A stretch of DNA of 64,000 nt from Helcococcus kunzii ATCC 51366 (GTDB taxonomy: Bacteria; Bacillota; Clostridia; Tissierellales; Peptoniphilaceae): positions 943,034-1,007,033 of the forward strand of contig NZ_JH601088.1 of the NCBI RefSeq assembly GCF_000245755.1, given 5' to 3'. Of this stretch, positions 33,654 through 42,633 are shown in pieces. The notes under the pieces were generated by a model. That model saw only the letters and a program-made list of their open reading frames with translations, did no database searches and was not told where the DNA came from. Both the position numbers and the translations under genes were made by a program. How positions within the stretch are numbered: the stretch's first letter is position 1; each line of letters starts with the position of its first letter.

Positions 33654-35387
33654 ATGGCAATAGATGGAATATTAATAAAATCAATAGTTGAAGAATTAAA
33701 AGAAAAATTAATAGATGGAAAAGTACAAAAAATATATCAATTAAATGATCATATTATTATATTAAATATATATAACAATAAAAAGAATTATAAATTACTA
33801 ATATCTTCAAATCCCCAAAGTTCAAGGATACATTTAACAAATCAAGATTATAAAAATCCTACTACCGCACCTCAATTCAGCATGATATTGAGAAAGCACA
33901 TTCAAAATTCTACTATTAAAGAAATTAACCAATTTCAATTAGATAGAAGTATAGAAATTGTTTTGGATGGTAAGGATGAATTGGGTGTATTAAAAACTAA
34001 AAAATTAAAAGTTGATATTATGGGCAAATATTCCAATATAGTTTTAGTTGATGAAAATAATACTGTTATTGAAGCTATAAAGCGTATTTCCCATGAAATG
34101 AGTAGTGTAAGAGCAGTTTATCCTGGTACAAAATTTAATCAATTAAGGGATAATAAAATCAATATACTAGAAAACAAAACAAATTTAGAGGAATTAGATA
34201 TACCTGATAATTTTGCATTGAAAAAAATCTTCTATACTAATTTTACGGGCTTTGGTCCTCAAATAGGAAATGAGATTGTATATAGAGCTGAAATAGATTT
34301 AGGTAAGAAATATGGTCAATTAGATCAAAGTGAGAAAGAAAGATTAAATGCATCGTTTCAAAATATTTGCGAAGAAATCATTCATTCTAACTTCTCGCCA
34401 AAACTTTATTATATGAAAGATAAAGTTGATGATTTTTATTGCCTTGAGTTGACACATAAAGGAGATAATTATACTGAATTCGATTCAATAAGTGAAACCT
34501 TGGATCTATATTTCAAAGAAAATGTAAATGATAATTCCTTAAATCAAGCAAGGGAAAATTTATATAAGCAGGTTGAAAATATTTATCTTAAAAATATTAA
34601 CAAATTAGAAAATTTAAGATCTGATTATGAAAAATCCTTAGATTATGATTTATATCGAATAGAAGGTGATTTATTATCATCAGTGGCTTATTCTATAAAA
34701 AAAGGTGAAAAAGAAGTTGAAGTATTCAACTATTATGATAATAACAACATCACGATAAAATTAAATCCTAAAAAAACACCATGGGATAATATTGAGCAAA
34801 AATATAAAATTTCTAAAAAATTGCATAGATCAAATAAATTATTACAAAAAGCAATACCAAATTTAGAAATTGAGATTCAGTATTTAGAAAGCGTACTAAA
34901 TCAAATAAATAATATCGAAAATCATGACGAACTTTCTGAAATTAAAGAAGAAATGATTGAAGAAAAATATATAAGAAAAAGTGGTAAAAAAAGAAATAAC
35001 AATAAAAAAGAAAAAAATAAAGCATCTCAACCATATAAATTTACTACAAATAAAAACAATATTATATATGTTGGTAAAAACAATAAGCAAAATGAGTATC
35101 TTACTTTAAGAGAGGCAAATGCAGAAGACTATTTCTTCCATATAAAAGATCGCCCTGGTGCACATGTTATATTAAAAAATCTATATGAAATAGATGATGA
35201 AGAAATTTATGCTGCCGCATATTTAGCTGCATATCATTCAAAAAATAATAATGATCGCTATATTGATGTTGACTATACTCAAAAGAAACATGTAAATAAA
35301 GCAAAAGGTTCAAAACCTGGTATGGTCTACTATACTAATTTCTCAACAATACGTGTAGATTTAGAAAATAAACCAGAAAATATATAA
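33654..35387 (+). CDS. rqcH: Ribosome quality-control factor RqcH (NFACT protein)
   Basis: 577 aa. Binds stalled 50S subunits and directs alanine tailing; older name fibronectin-binding protein. NFACT-N domain (DGILIKSIVEELKEKL, LSRIHL-like SSRIHLTNQDY), two HhH motifs, a long coiled coil (~280-430), a Lys/Asn-rich linker, and the NFACT-R domain (ENEYLTLREAN-like, DYFFHIKDRPGAHVIL). TATAAT at ~33626 and AAGGAGAG support the start. Divergent from yicC. Confidence 0.92.
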   Translation: MAIDGILIKSIVEELKEKLIDGKVQKIYQLNDHIIILNIYNNKKNYKLLISSNPQSSRIHLTNQDYKNPTTAPQFSMILRKHIQNSTIKEINQFQLDRSIEIVLDGKDELGVLKTKKLKVDIMGKYSNIVLVDENNTVIEAIKRISHEMSSVRAVYPGTKFNQLRDNKINILENKTNLEELDIPDNFALKKIFYTNFTGFGPQIGNEIVYRAEIDLGKKYGQLDQSEKERLNASFQNICEEIIHSNFSPKLYYMKDKVDDFYCLELTHKGDNYTEFDSISETLDLYFKENVNDNSLNQARENLYKQVENIYLKNINKLENLRSDYEKSLDYDLYRIEGDLLSSVAYSIKKGEKEVEVFNYYDNNNITIKLNPKKTPWDNIEQKYKISKKLHRSNKLLQKAIPNLEIEIQYLESVLNQINNIENHDELSEIKEEMIEEKYIRKSGKKRNNNKKEKNKASQPYKFTTNKNNIIYVGKNNKQNEYLTLREANAEDYFFHIKDRPGAHVILKNLYEIDDEEIYAAAYLAAYHSKNNNDRYIDVDYTQKKHVNKAKGSKPGMVYYTNFSTIRVDLENKPENI

Positions 35388-35396
35388 TTTCAATAA

Positions 35397-35440
35397 AAAA
35401 TCCCTCATTAATCTAGTTTAGATTATTGAGGGATTATAAT
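35397..35440. terminator. Bidirectional terminator, rqcH / znuB
   Basis: AATCCCTCATTAATCT and AGATTATTGAGGGATT (15 of 16 paired) with T-rich sequence on both sides, between convergent genes. Confidence 0.85.
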
Positions 35441-35450
35441 TTTATTTTTT

Positions 35451-36266
35451 TTACTTAAAACTTGTCATCTTTTCTTTTCTAAAAATATAAATATATAACA
35501 TTACTAATAACAAACCTATAACGGAAGTCATTATGATAGATCCACCTGGTTTTAATTTAAGGTAATTAGCAAATGTTAAACCTAAAAAGAAGTATACAAT
35601 TCCGAAAATAACAGAAATAATTACGGTTTGCTTATAATTTTTTCCTATTAATATGGATGATGCTACAGGTAACACCATTAAGGAAGAGATTATTAAAATA
35701 CCAACTATTCTTGATGAAATTGCAATCGTAATAGCTAACAATAATGTAAAAATGTAGTTTATAAATTTAATATTTACACCGGAAAGTCTTGCACTTGTTT
35801 TATCAACAGAGATAAATAAAAGCGCATGATAAGTATATATAAACGCTATTATTACGATTATTGAAATAGCAATAACCATAATAATATCCATATCAGTAAT
35901 TGCAACGATTGAACCAAATAAATATGATTCAAAATTTTGCGCTGCAATGATGTAATCAGATAAAATGGATGCAAGCCCGATACCGAAACTCATAATAATT
36001 GCAGTCGCCATATCACCATTTTTAGGGAATTTTTCTCTCAAAAATTCAATTGAAAACGCTGAAAATATACTTATCGCTATTCCACCTAAAATTGGATTGA
36101 TACCTAACAATACTCCTAAAAATATTCCGCTTAATGTAGTATGAGAAAGAGCATCTCCTATAGTCGATGTCTTTCTGTTTACTACTACCGTGCCAATTAG
36201 AGGAATAATAATAGATAAGAAAAAACCCACTAAAAATGCTCTTCTCATAAATTCGTATTTAAACAT
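35451..36266 (-). CDS. znuB: Metal (zinc-type) ABC transporter permease
   Basis: 271 aa with about eight membrane helices. IGDALSHTTLSGIFLGVLLG is the conserved coupling region of ABC-3 permeases for Zn/Mn; LPVASSILIGK occurs near the end. Overlaps the ATPase gene by eight bases. Metal choice (Zn rather than Mn) rests on the histidine-rich binding protein next to it. Confidence 0.88.
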   Translation of the reverse strand: MFKYEFMRRAFLVGFFLSIIIPLIGTVVVNRKTSTIGDALSHTTLSGIFLGVLLGINPILGGIAISIFSAFSIEFLREKFPKNGDMATAIIMSFGIGLASILSDYIIAAQNFESYLFGSIVAITDMDIIMVIAISIIVIIAFIYTYHALLFISVDKTSARLSGVNIKFINYIFTLLLAITIAISSRIVGILIISSLMVLPVASSILIGKNYKQTVIISVIFGIVYFFLGLTFANYLKLKPGGSIIMTSVIGLLLVMLYIYIFRKEKMTSFK

Positions 36267-36927
36267 ATTCTTTTATCTCTTTCTCCTCTAAAGCAATCTT
36301 TCTATAAGGAAAATTAAATTCCAAATCACTTTCATGTGTAACTAAAATAATTGTAATTTTATTTTCCTTGTATAATTCTTCTAATGTATCATAAAATAAT
36401 TTTTTACTATTTTTATCTATACCTACTGTTGGTTCGTCAAAAATCAATAATTCTGGTCTATGCACCATTGCCTTTGCAATCATAACCCTTTGTTTTTGAC
36501 CGCCACTTAGCTCGTTGAAATTTTCATTTGCTAGATCTAAAATATTAAAAGATTTCAAAATATCATCTACCATTTTGTAATGCTTTTTTTTAGGTAAATT
36601 TAACATATTAAAATCATAATATAGATTTAATAATACCATTTCTCTAACAGAAATCGGAAAATTAGTTAAATTATCTCGATCAATTTGAGGTACATATCCA
36701 ATTCTATGCCATTCATCAAATTTTTTAATATCTCTACCAAAAATCTTAATTTGTCCGGAATAATTCTTAAACTCCCCTATTATCAATCTCAATAATGTTG
36801 ATTTTCCACTCCCATTATTACCTGATAGTGAAACAAAATCATTATTCATAATCTCAATATTAATATCTTTTAAAACTTCCGTTTTATCATAACCGAAAGT
36901 TAGATCTTTTATTTCAACGATTTTCAT
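36259..36927 (-). CDS. znuC: Metal (zinc-type) ABC transporter ATPase
   Basis: 222 aa. Walker A SGNNGSGKSTLLRLI, Q-loop YVPQIDRDN, signature ELSGGQKQRVMIAKAM, Walker B LLIFDEPTVGID, switch His in ILVTHES. Energises the uptake of the metal delivered by the binding lipoprotein. Confidence 0.9.
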   Translation of the reverse strand: MKIVEIKDLTFGYDKTEVLKDINIEIMNNDFVSLSGNNGSGKSTLLRLIIGEFKNYSGQIKIFGRDIKKFDEWHRIGYVPQIDRDNLTNFPISVREMVLLNLYYDFNMLNLPKKKHYKMVDDILKSFNILDLANENFNELSGGQKQRVMIAKAMVHRPELLIFDEPTVGIDKNSKKLFYDTLEELYKENKITIILVTHESDLEFNFPYRKIALEEKEIKEYV

Positions 36928-36963
36928 TTATCATCCTTCTAATGAATTATTTAATTTAATAGA

Positions 36964-38019
36964 TTATTTACCTTCAAATGAGTCTACAATATTTTTTAAA
37001 TTCATCTTCATTAAACTAATATAGTCTGCACCAGCTGACGCATCTTTATCACTAATTACTTCAAGTGTAGTAATTTCTTTTACATTACCGCCTATTTCAT
37101 TTGCAATTGATTTTGCTACCTTATCACTCTTATTATATTCATAAAAGACAGTTTTGACATTATTTTCTTTCATCTTGTCAACAATTTCCTTCATCTTGGC
37201 AGCATTTGGTTCTGCTACAGAATTTATACCTTCAATCGCAATTTGTTCAATTCCATATTCATGTAACATGTAATTAAATGCTTCATGTGGTGTAACAATT
37301 TTCTTACCAGAATATTTAGATAGATTTTCATCATATTCTTTTATTAGTTGTTCTACTTCTTTTGCAGCTTTATTATAATTTTCTGTGTAATAATCTTTAT
37401 TTGCAGTATCAATTTCAATTAATTTATCTTTTGTCTTCTCTAACATTTTAGCATATAATTTAGGACTTAACCATGTATGTGGATCATATTCTCCATGATG
37501 GTGATGTCCTTCATGTCCATGGTCATGTTCTTCATCATGATCGTGTTCGTGTTCATTATGTGAATCCTTTTCATGATCATGGTCAGCTTCTTCATGGTCA
37601 TGATCATGGTCATGGTCTTTTTCATCATGATCGTGGTCTTCATCTTCATGATTGTGTAAATCAGCTGTTTTTAATAATTCTAAACCATCTGATAGTTTCA
37701 ATACATTAAGGTCTTTTTTTCCTTCTAGTACTTTATCTAACCATGGTTCAAATCCTGCACCATTTACTACTAAAAGTTTAGAATCATAAATTTTTTCCAT
37801 ATCTTGAATCTTTGGTTCAAAAGTATGTGCATCACCTGTTTGTGTTAAGTTAACAACTTCTACTTTATCTCCTCCAATTTTTTTAACCATATCATAATTT
37901 GGGAAAAATGATGTCACTACACTCAACTTATTTGTGTCCTTAACTTCATTTCCACCTTTACCACATGCAGATAAAATAAGTGCTAAACATAACAATAATA
38001 CTAACTTTGCTCTCTTCAT
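36964..38019 (-). CDS. znuA: Zinc-binding ABC lipoprotein
   Basis: 351 aa. Lipoprotein signal with lipobox LILSACGKGG. Cluster A-I fold; likely ligands in TGDAHTFEP, YDPHTWLSP and TPHEAFNYML. Residues ~120-175 are an exceptionally His/Asp/Glu-rich loop (e.g. HDHDEKDHDHDHDHEEADHD) that collects zinc, as in ZnuA/AdcA. AAGGAGAGAAA before ATG. Its promoter is overlapped by a Fur-family box. Confidence 0.93.
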   Translation of the reverse strand: MKRAKLVLLLCLALILSACGKGGNEVKDTNKLSVVTSFFPNYDMVKKIGGDKVEVVNLTQTGDAHTFEPKIQDMEKIYDSKLLVVNGAGFEPWLDKVLEGKKDLNVLKLSDGLELLKTADLHNHEDEDHDHDEKDHDHDHDHEEADHDHEKDSHNEHEHDHDEEHDHGHEGHHHHGEYDPHTWLSPKLYAKMLEKTKDKLIEIDTANKDYYTENYNKAAKEVEQLIKEYDENLSKYSGKKIVTPHEAFNYMLHEYGIEQIAIEGINSVAEPNAAKMKEIVDKMKENNVKTVFYEYNKSDKVAKSIANEIGGNVKEITTLEVISDKDASAGADYISLMKMNLKNIVDSFEGK

Positions 38020-38048
38020 TTTCTCTCCTTAAAATTCTTTATTTGTAA

Positions 38049-38113
38049 TGAGAATTATTCTCAATAAGAATATTATATACTAAAATTGATAAATGTCAAA
38101 TATATAGTATAAT
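38049..38113. promoter_or_regulatory. Divergent promoters with Fur/Zur-type operator
   Basis: TGAGAATTATTCTCA (38049-38063) is a perfect 7-1-7 inverted repeat like Fur-family boxes. It lies just downstream of the znuA promoter (TTGACA 38094-38099, TATAAT 38072-38077, minus strand, 16 apart). On the plus strand TTGATA (38086-38091) and TATAAT (38108-38113) drive the regulator gene. Confidence 0.85.
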
Positions 38114-38134
38114 TAGATTTAAGAGGTGAGAATA

Positions 38135-38536
38135 ATGGATATATTAAAAGATAAAGGATTAAAATCAACAAAAACTAGAACAAAAATTTTGAATCTATTA
38201 AAAGAAAATTCTCCATTAACTGCGGAACAAATTTATGAGCATTTAATGGATTCAAATATTAAACTTTCATCAATATATAGAAATTTAGCTATTTTTGTTG
38301 ATGAAAATATTGTAATCAAATCTGTAGGATTTGACAATATCTCCTACTATCAACTAAATACAGATCATCATAAACATCAAATAGTTTGTACAAATTGCAA
38401 TAAAGTTGTGATGATTGAAAACTGTCCTTTACATGAAATTGAAAAAGATCTTGAAAAATCAACAGGATTTAAGATAATGTCACATAGTTTTGAATTCTCC
38501 GGTTTATGTGAAGACTGTCAAAATACAAATAAATAG
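38135..38536 (+). CDS. Fur-family metalloregulator, probably Zur-like
   Basis: 133 aa from ATG 38135 with GAGGTGAGAATA before it. The winged helix (LTAEQIYEHLMDSNIKLSSIYRNLAIF) and dimer/metal domain (DHHKHQIVCTNCNKVV, CPLHEIE, SGLCEDCQ) are complete, with both structural CxxC pairs. Divergence from znuABC and the shared operator suggest zinc-dependent repression of uptake. Fur or PerR specificity cannot be excluded from sequence. Confidence 0.87.
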   Translation: MDILKDKGLKSTKTRTKILNLLKENSPLTAEQIYEHLMDSNIKLSSIYRNLAIFVDENIVIKSVGFDNISYYQLNTDHHKHQIVCTNCNKVVMIENCPLHEIEKDLEKSTGFKIMSHSFEFSGLCEDCQNTNK

Positions 38537-38545
38537 TTAAAAATG

Positions 38546-38592
38546 AAAAAGGGGTTGTCGCAAAATATCTTATTTTGCTACATCCCCTTTTA
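38546..38592. terminator. Bidirectional terminator between fur-like gene and 38570 gene
   Basis: AAAAAGGGG..TTGT.GCAAAATA pairs with TATTTTGC.ACA..CCCCTTTT over about 20 bp. It overlaps the last codons of the minus-strand gene. Confidence 0.8.
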
Positions 38593-39208
38593 ATTTTAAC
38601 CATTTTGGAATATAGTTTGTAAACTGATCATATGAATCAAAAATAAACTCCAACATTTCCTCTATTTTTAATATTTTATCTTTATCTTTAATTCTATTTT
38701 TTTGAATTAATAAATCAAGATAAAAATGTGCTGTATATATTGAAAATATCTTTAGAAATTTATTTTTGTTATTATTATCTATAACTTTATTTAACAAATC
38801 ACTTGAAAACTTTGCATCATAAAATGCAATTATATTTAAATCTACATAATCTCTAATTTTATCTTCAAATTTATCTCCAGATTTTATATCAATACCATTA
38901 TCTAAAATTTTAATTTTTAATAAGGAATTATCAAGAATAATCCTCGATAATTCCCTATTTTTTAGTATATATAAATTGTTTTTTATATAATCTGTGATGA
39001 TATAATCTTCTAAACCTGGCTTTCTAATCAATCCATGTTTATATAAAGATAAATTCAATTCTGTTTGATATGTGTTTATCCAATTATTTTCATTAGATTT
39101 TTCAGAATGAATTTTTTCAATTTCAAAAAACAAATTATCAATTAATTTATTTTTTTCAATCTCATTTAATCTTAATAATTTTTCTATAAAATTATAATTT
39201 AAATTCAT
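38570..39208 (-). CDS. Uncharacterised protein downstream of ptsI
   Basis: 212 aa, cytoplasmic, rich in Asn, Lys, Ile and Asp, probably all helical with no signal or membrane segment. The best-defined parts are YIITDYIKNNLYILKNRELS and the C-terminal MLEFIFDSYDQFTNYIPKWL. I recognise no family. Its start overlaps the ptsI end by 17 bases, so it is made with enzyme I, but this gives no function. Confidence 0.7.
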   Translation of the reverse strand: MNLNYNFIEKLLRLNEIEKNKLIDNLFFEIEKIHSEKSNENNWINTYQTELNLSLYKHGLIRKPGLEDYIITDYIKNNLYILKNRELSRIILDNSLLKIKILDNGIDIKSGDKFEDKIRDYVDLNIIAFYDAKFSSDLLNKVIDNNNKNKFLKIFSIYTAHFYLDLLIQKNRIKDKDKILKIEEMLEFIFDSYDQFTNYIPKWLKLKGDVAK

Positions 39209-40904
39209 TAGATTTTGCCTTTAATAAGTTTCTAATTTCCTCTACATTATCTAATTCTAAAACTTCGTCAGCAAATTTCTTAGCATCTTCTAGAGTAACA
39301 TTATTTATAATACTCTTAATTGTACCTACTTTAGCACCTACAGCTGAGAATTCATCTAATCCCATTCCTAGCAATAGATATGTTGCTAAACTATCTGATG
39401 ACATTGAACCACACATTCCTGTCCATTTTCCAGCTTCATGTGAAGCTGCAATAACTTCTTTAATCGCTCTTAATACTGCAGGGTTAAAGTAGTCATATAA
39501 GTGAGAAATCTTTTCATTTCCTCTATCAACTGCAAGAATGTATTGTGTTAAGTCATTTGTACCAATACTGAAGAAATCACAATATTTGATTAAATCTCTT
39601 GCCATAAATACTGATGCAGGAGTTTCAATCATAATACCTACTTCAATATTTTCATCATATTCGATACCTTCAAGTTTCAATTCTTCTTTATATACTTCTA
39701 ATAATTCTTGAATTTTCTTAATTTCATTTACACTAATTATCATAGGTAATAAAATTTTAACATTACCAAATGTACTTGCTCTTAATATTGCTCTTAACTG
39801 TGTACGTAAGATATCAGTCTTATCAAATTGAACTCTTAAAGCTCTCCAACCTAAAAATGGATTTTCTTCTTTAGGGAATTCAAAATAATTTAATCCTTTA
39901 TCCCCACCAATATCAAGTGTTCTAATAATTAATGGTTTTCCTTCTAATTTTTCTGCAGCTTCTTTATATACAGAAAATTGCTTTTCTTCTTCAGGGAAAT
40001 CATTTGATTCCATATATAAAAATTCTGTTCTAAATAAACCGACCCCTTCAGCACCTTCTTCAAGACCGCTTACTAAATCAGAGATACCACCAATATTACA
40101 TACAACTTCAATATCTTTTCCGTCTTTTGTAACTGCATCTTCAAATTTGTACTTTTCAGTTAGTTCTTTAGTTCTCTTCATTATTTCAAATTTTTCTTCA
40201 TAAGCTTTAACTGTTGCTTCATCAGGATTTTTAATAATTACACCTTCAATAGCATCTAAAATAATGAATTCTCCATTTTCCACATTTTCGGTAATATCTT
40301 TCATACCTACTACTGCAGGAATACCTAAAGTTTGTGCTATTATAGAAGAATGGCTTGTCTTACCGCCCAAATTCATAGCAAAACCTAATACATGATCCTT
40401 ATCCATTGTAGATGTATCAGTTGGTGTTAATTCATCAGAAATAACAATATAATCATCATCTAAAGAACTCAAAGTCTTTGGAACTATGCCTTTAAGTTTA
40501 TACATGATATTTTGTCCAATATCTCTATAATCTGCCGCTCTTTCTTTTAGATAAGCATCATCCATCATTTCAAACACCATCACCATTTCATCAATTGTTG
40601 ATTCCAAAGCAAGTTCAACATTAATTAATTGATTTTTAATCTTATCAGATGTTGAATCAATCAATGCTGGATCTGATGCTAACTCAATATGAGCAGCTGT
40701 AACTTCTTGTGCTGCTTCTGAAGTAGTTTCTCTATTTTGTAATTCTTCAACATAAGAATTAATAGCATCACTTATTTTTGTAATTTCTGTATCCACTTGT
40801 TCTGCAGTAATTTTATCTTTATTTATTTCAACTTCAGTTTTTTCAAATAAAAATACCTTACCAATTGCCACACCATCAGATGCCGCTATTCCGTGTAACT
40901 TCAT
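39192..40904 (-). CDS. ptsI: PTS enzyme I
   Basis: 570 aa from ATG 40904 (TAGGAGTAATAAT upstream); the frame further up to 40991 has no site. Passes phosphate from PEP to HPr. The phosphohistidine loop is GGKTSHSSIIAQ; PEP-binding regions are LFRTEFLYM, RTLDIGGDKG and FFSIGTNDLTQY; catalytic Cys in GMCGSMSSD. In most Bacillota ptsH directly precedes ptsI. Here 1.4 kb of repeats separates them (41096-42340). Confidence 0.95.
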   Translation of the reverse strand: MKLHGIAASDGVAIGKVFLFEKTEVEINKDKITAEQVDTEITKISDAINSYVEELQNRETTSEAAQEVTAAHIELASDPALIDSTSDKIKNQLINVELALESTIDEMVMVFEMMDDAYLKERAADYRDIGQNIMYKLKGIVPKTLSSLDDDYIVISDELTPTDTSTMDKDHVLGFAMNLGGKTSHSSIIAQTLGIPAVVGMKDITENVENGEFIILDAIEGVIIKNPDEATVKAYEEKFEIMKRTKELTEKYKFEDAVTKDGKDIEVVCNIGGISDLVSGLEEGAEGVGLFRTEFLYMESNDFPEEEKQFSVYKEAAEKLEGKPLIIRTLDIGGDKGLNYFEFPKEENPFLGWRALRVQFDKTDILRTQLRAILRASTFGNVKILLPMIISVNEIKKIQELLEVYKEELKLEGIEYDENIEVGIMIETPASVFMARDLIKYCDFFSIGTNDLTQYILAVDRGNEKISHLYDYFNPAVLRAIKEVIAASHEAGKWTGMCGSMSSDSLATYLLLGMGLDEFSAVGAKVGTIKSIINNVTLEDAKKFADEVLELDNVEEIRNLLKAKSNEFKL

Positions 40905-41095
40905 ATTATTACTCCTATAAAATTTCTTCTCGACGACTAAAATAAAACAGTTTAAGCAAAATCCCTCCCAAAAAAGAAAATTAATCCCCATTTAGAAAAT
41001 ATTTTGCAAAAAATTAATTTTGATGGAAAATTAACTATTTTAATATATAGTAATCATAACATATTTTTATATTTTATTGTTTATTAAAATATCTC

Positions 41096-41515
41096 TAGAT
41101 TTCCTGTTTATTATTAAATTTTAGAATTCAACAGGTATCATTTTTAATAGTTTTCCTGATTAATTGTAGTTTTGTGATTTAATCAGGAAAGATTTTTTGT
41201 GGTTTTTCCTGATTTTTTTGGGATTTGCGTTTTAATCAGGAAAGAATTTTTATGATTTTTCCTGATTTTTTTGCGGTTCTGCATTTTAATCAGGAAATTT
41301 GTTGCTTATTTTTTCCTGATTATTTACGATTTTTCGTTTTAGACAGGAAATGTAGTGTTTAGTTTTTCGTGATTTTTTGCGATTTTCCGTTTTAGACAGG
41401 AAAATTAGGCTTATTCCATACCTGTTTATTTGCAATTTTGCGTTTTAATCAGGAAATTTGGACATTTTCTTTACCTGACTAATTCCATTTTCGCGTTTTC
41501 GACAGGTAATTTTTC
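41096..41515. repeat. Inverted-word array 1 (CCTGATT/AATCAGG)
   Basis: Eight units of 52-54 bp. CCTG (or close variants) recurs at 41103, 41155, 41208, 41261, 41315, 41368, 41421 and 41474. In each unit the word is followed ~28 bases later by its reverse complement (e.g. TTTTAATCAGGAAA), giving an evenly alternating orientation. The interior is AT-rich with recurring GCGATTTTGCG-like segments. No gene is present. It occupies the ptsH-ptsI gap and continues into array 2. Confidence 0.85.
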
Positions 41516-41527
41516 CATAAATTCACA

Positions 41528-41886
41528 TTTTACATGTGTATTTTAAATTTTAAGATTTACACATGTACAAATTTCTCGAGTTTTACATGTGTAAAATGAA
41601 TTTTTCGTTTTACACATGTAGAAATTTACTCTACTTTACATGTGTATTCCTCATTTTCTGTTTTACACATGTAATTTATACTTTTTCTCTACATGTGTAA
41701 ATTAGCTTTCCGGCTTTACACATGTATAAATTTTTTTGCTTTACATGTGTATTTTAACATTTTAGAATTACACATGTAATTTTAACTTTTTTCTTACATG
41801 TTTAATTTAGCTTTTAGAGTTTACACATGTAATTTCACATTTTTTCTTACATGTGTATTTTCGATATTGGAATTTACACATGTAAT
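41528..41886. repeat. Inverted-word array 2 (ACATGTG/CACATGT)
   Basis: Seven units at 41532, 41585, 41638, 41691, 41743, 41796 and 41849 (spacing 52-53). TTTACATGTGTA alternates with TTTACACATGTA; spacing between words alternates ~29 and ~24. The period equals that of array 1, the word is different. Short frames here are not genes. Confidence 0.88.
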
Positions 41887-41972
41887 TGTTGATTTTTCTA
41901 ATAAATTCGCTTTTACGACTCAACTTTGATTCGAAGCTCCTATGGTCGCTTCTCATCAAGTTTCGCTGTATC

Positions 41973-42027
41973 TGACTGACTTGCATCTTCATCGATTATT
42001 CTAATCGATGAAGATGCAAGTCAGTCA
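41973..42027. repeat. 26-bp perfect hairpin
   Basis: Arms 41973-41998 and 42002-42027 are perfectly complementary with loop TTC. The base is TGACTGACTTGC. No T-run follows on either strand, so it is not a standard terminator. Confidence 0.85.
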
Positions 42028-42030
42028 TTA

Positions 42031-42166
42031 TCATTGTGTCGCAATGCGTTTTGAAGCCCTAACTTAGCGAATGTAATGAGCTTTAGTAGGCCTCATGTCA
42101 GGTTTTCCCAAATCTTTGATTTGGTGAAAGCTACGGCTTACCTACTTTAGCCGTCAGCTTTTTTTA
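42031..42166 (+). ncRNA. Possible structured plus-strand RNA ending in a terminator
   Basis: After the long hairpin come CATTG/CAATG (42031-42046), CCAAATC/GATTTGG (42108-42124), and AAAGCTACGGCT / AGCCGTCAGCTTT with TTTTTTT (42127-42165), a good plus-strand terminator. No plus-strand gene exists upstream, so something non-coding would be ended here. No known RNA family is recognised. Confidence 0.35.
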
Positions 42167-42207
42167 TGGTAGTTAGGTCATTTTCCGCCTGCTTACATCA
42201 ATTCAAT

Positions 42208-42308
42208 GCTCCCTATTCGGTCGCTTTTCATTGTGTCGCAATGCGTTTGACCTACTTTTGTCTTCAGACGATGCAAAGCATCGCCTGAGCGACAAAGTTA
42301 GGTCATAA
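42208..42308. repeat. 101-bp palindromic dispersed repeat, copy 1
   Basis: Nearly identical (99 of 101) to 60455-60555. It contains CATTGTGTCGCAATG and a 58-bp imperfect palindrome from TGACCTA (42248) through CGATGC-AAA-GCATCG to TAGGTCA (42305). A partial third copy (TCATTGTGTCGCAATGCGTTT) is at 42031-42051. It ends at the ptsH terminator. Confidence 0.85.
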
Positions 42309-42330
42309 AAAAAGGATACGCGAGGTATCC
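42307..42330 (-). terminator. ptsH terminator
   Basis: GGATAC / GTATCC around CTCGC (minus strand) followed by TTTTTTT, 18 bases after the ptsH stop. Confidence 0.85.
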
Positions 42331-42347
42331 TACTATTTTAAATATGA

Positions 42348-42608
42348 TTAGTCTGTTAAATTTTCAATAAATTCAACTACTTTTTCACAGTGTTCTTCTT
42401 CGTCTTCCCCTGTAACTCTTACTAGTATTTCTGTATCTTTTGATATTCCTAAAGACATTACACTAAAGATGCTTTTTGCGTTTGCAACTTTACCTTCTTT
42501 AACTAACTCTACGTCTCCTGGGATACCTTTCACAAATTGTACTAATGCTGCTGCAGGTCTTGCATGTAAGCCTGTTTCATTTTTTACTACTACTTTCTTT
42601 TCAACCAT
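42348..42608 (-). CDS. ptsH: PTS phosphocarrier HPr
   Basis: 86 aa. Carries phosphate on His15 (TGLHARPAA) and has the regulatory Ser46 region (AKSIFSVMSLG) of Gram-positive HPr, the target of HPr kinase and, when phosphorylated, corepressor of CcpA. Lies 25 bases after a LacI-type regulator gene and shares its transcript. Confidence 0.95.
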   Translation of the reverse strand: MVEKKVVVKNETGLHARPAAALVQFVKGIPGDVELVKEGKVANAKSIFSVMSLGISKDTEILVRVTGEDEEEHCEKVVEFIENLTD

Positions 42609-42633
42609 TTTTTCCTCCTAAATATTAAATTTA

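Noticed and set aside
37467..37709. His- or Met-rich alternative-frame proteins opposite/within znuA
   Set aside because: Shadow frames of the His/Asp-rich codons in the znuA loop.
41096..41886. CRISPR array
   Set aside because: The repeated words are only 8-12 bp and alternate in orientation, the intervening bases are similar between units rather than unique spacers, and no cas genes are present.
41807..41992. 61-aa minus-strand frame
   Set aside because: Made of array 2 repeats plus half of the long hairpin; no ribosome site.
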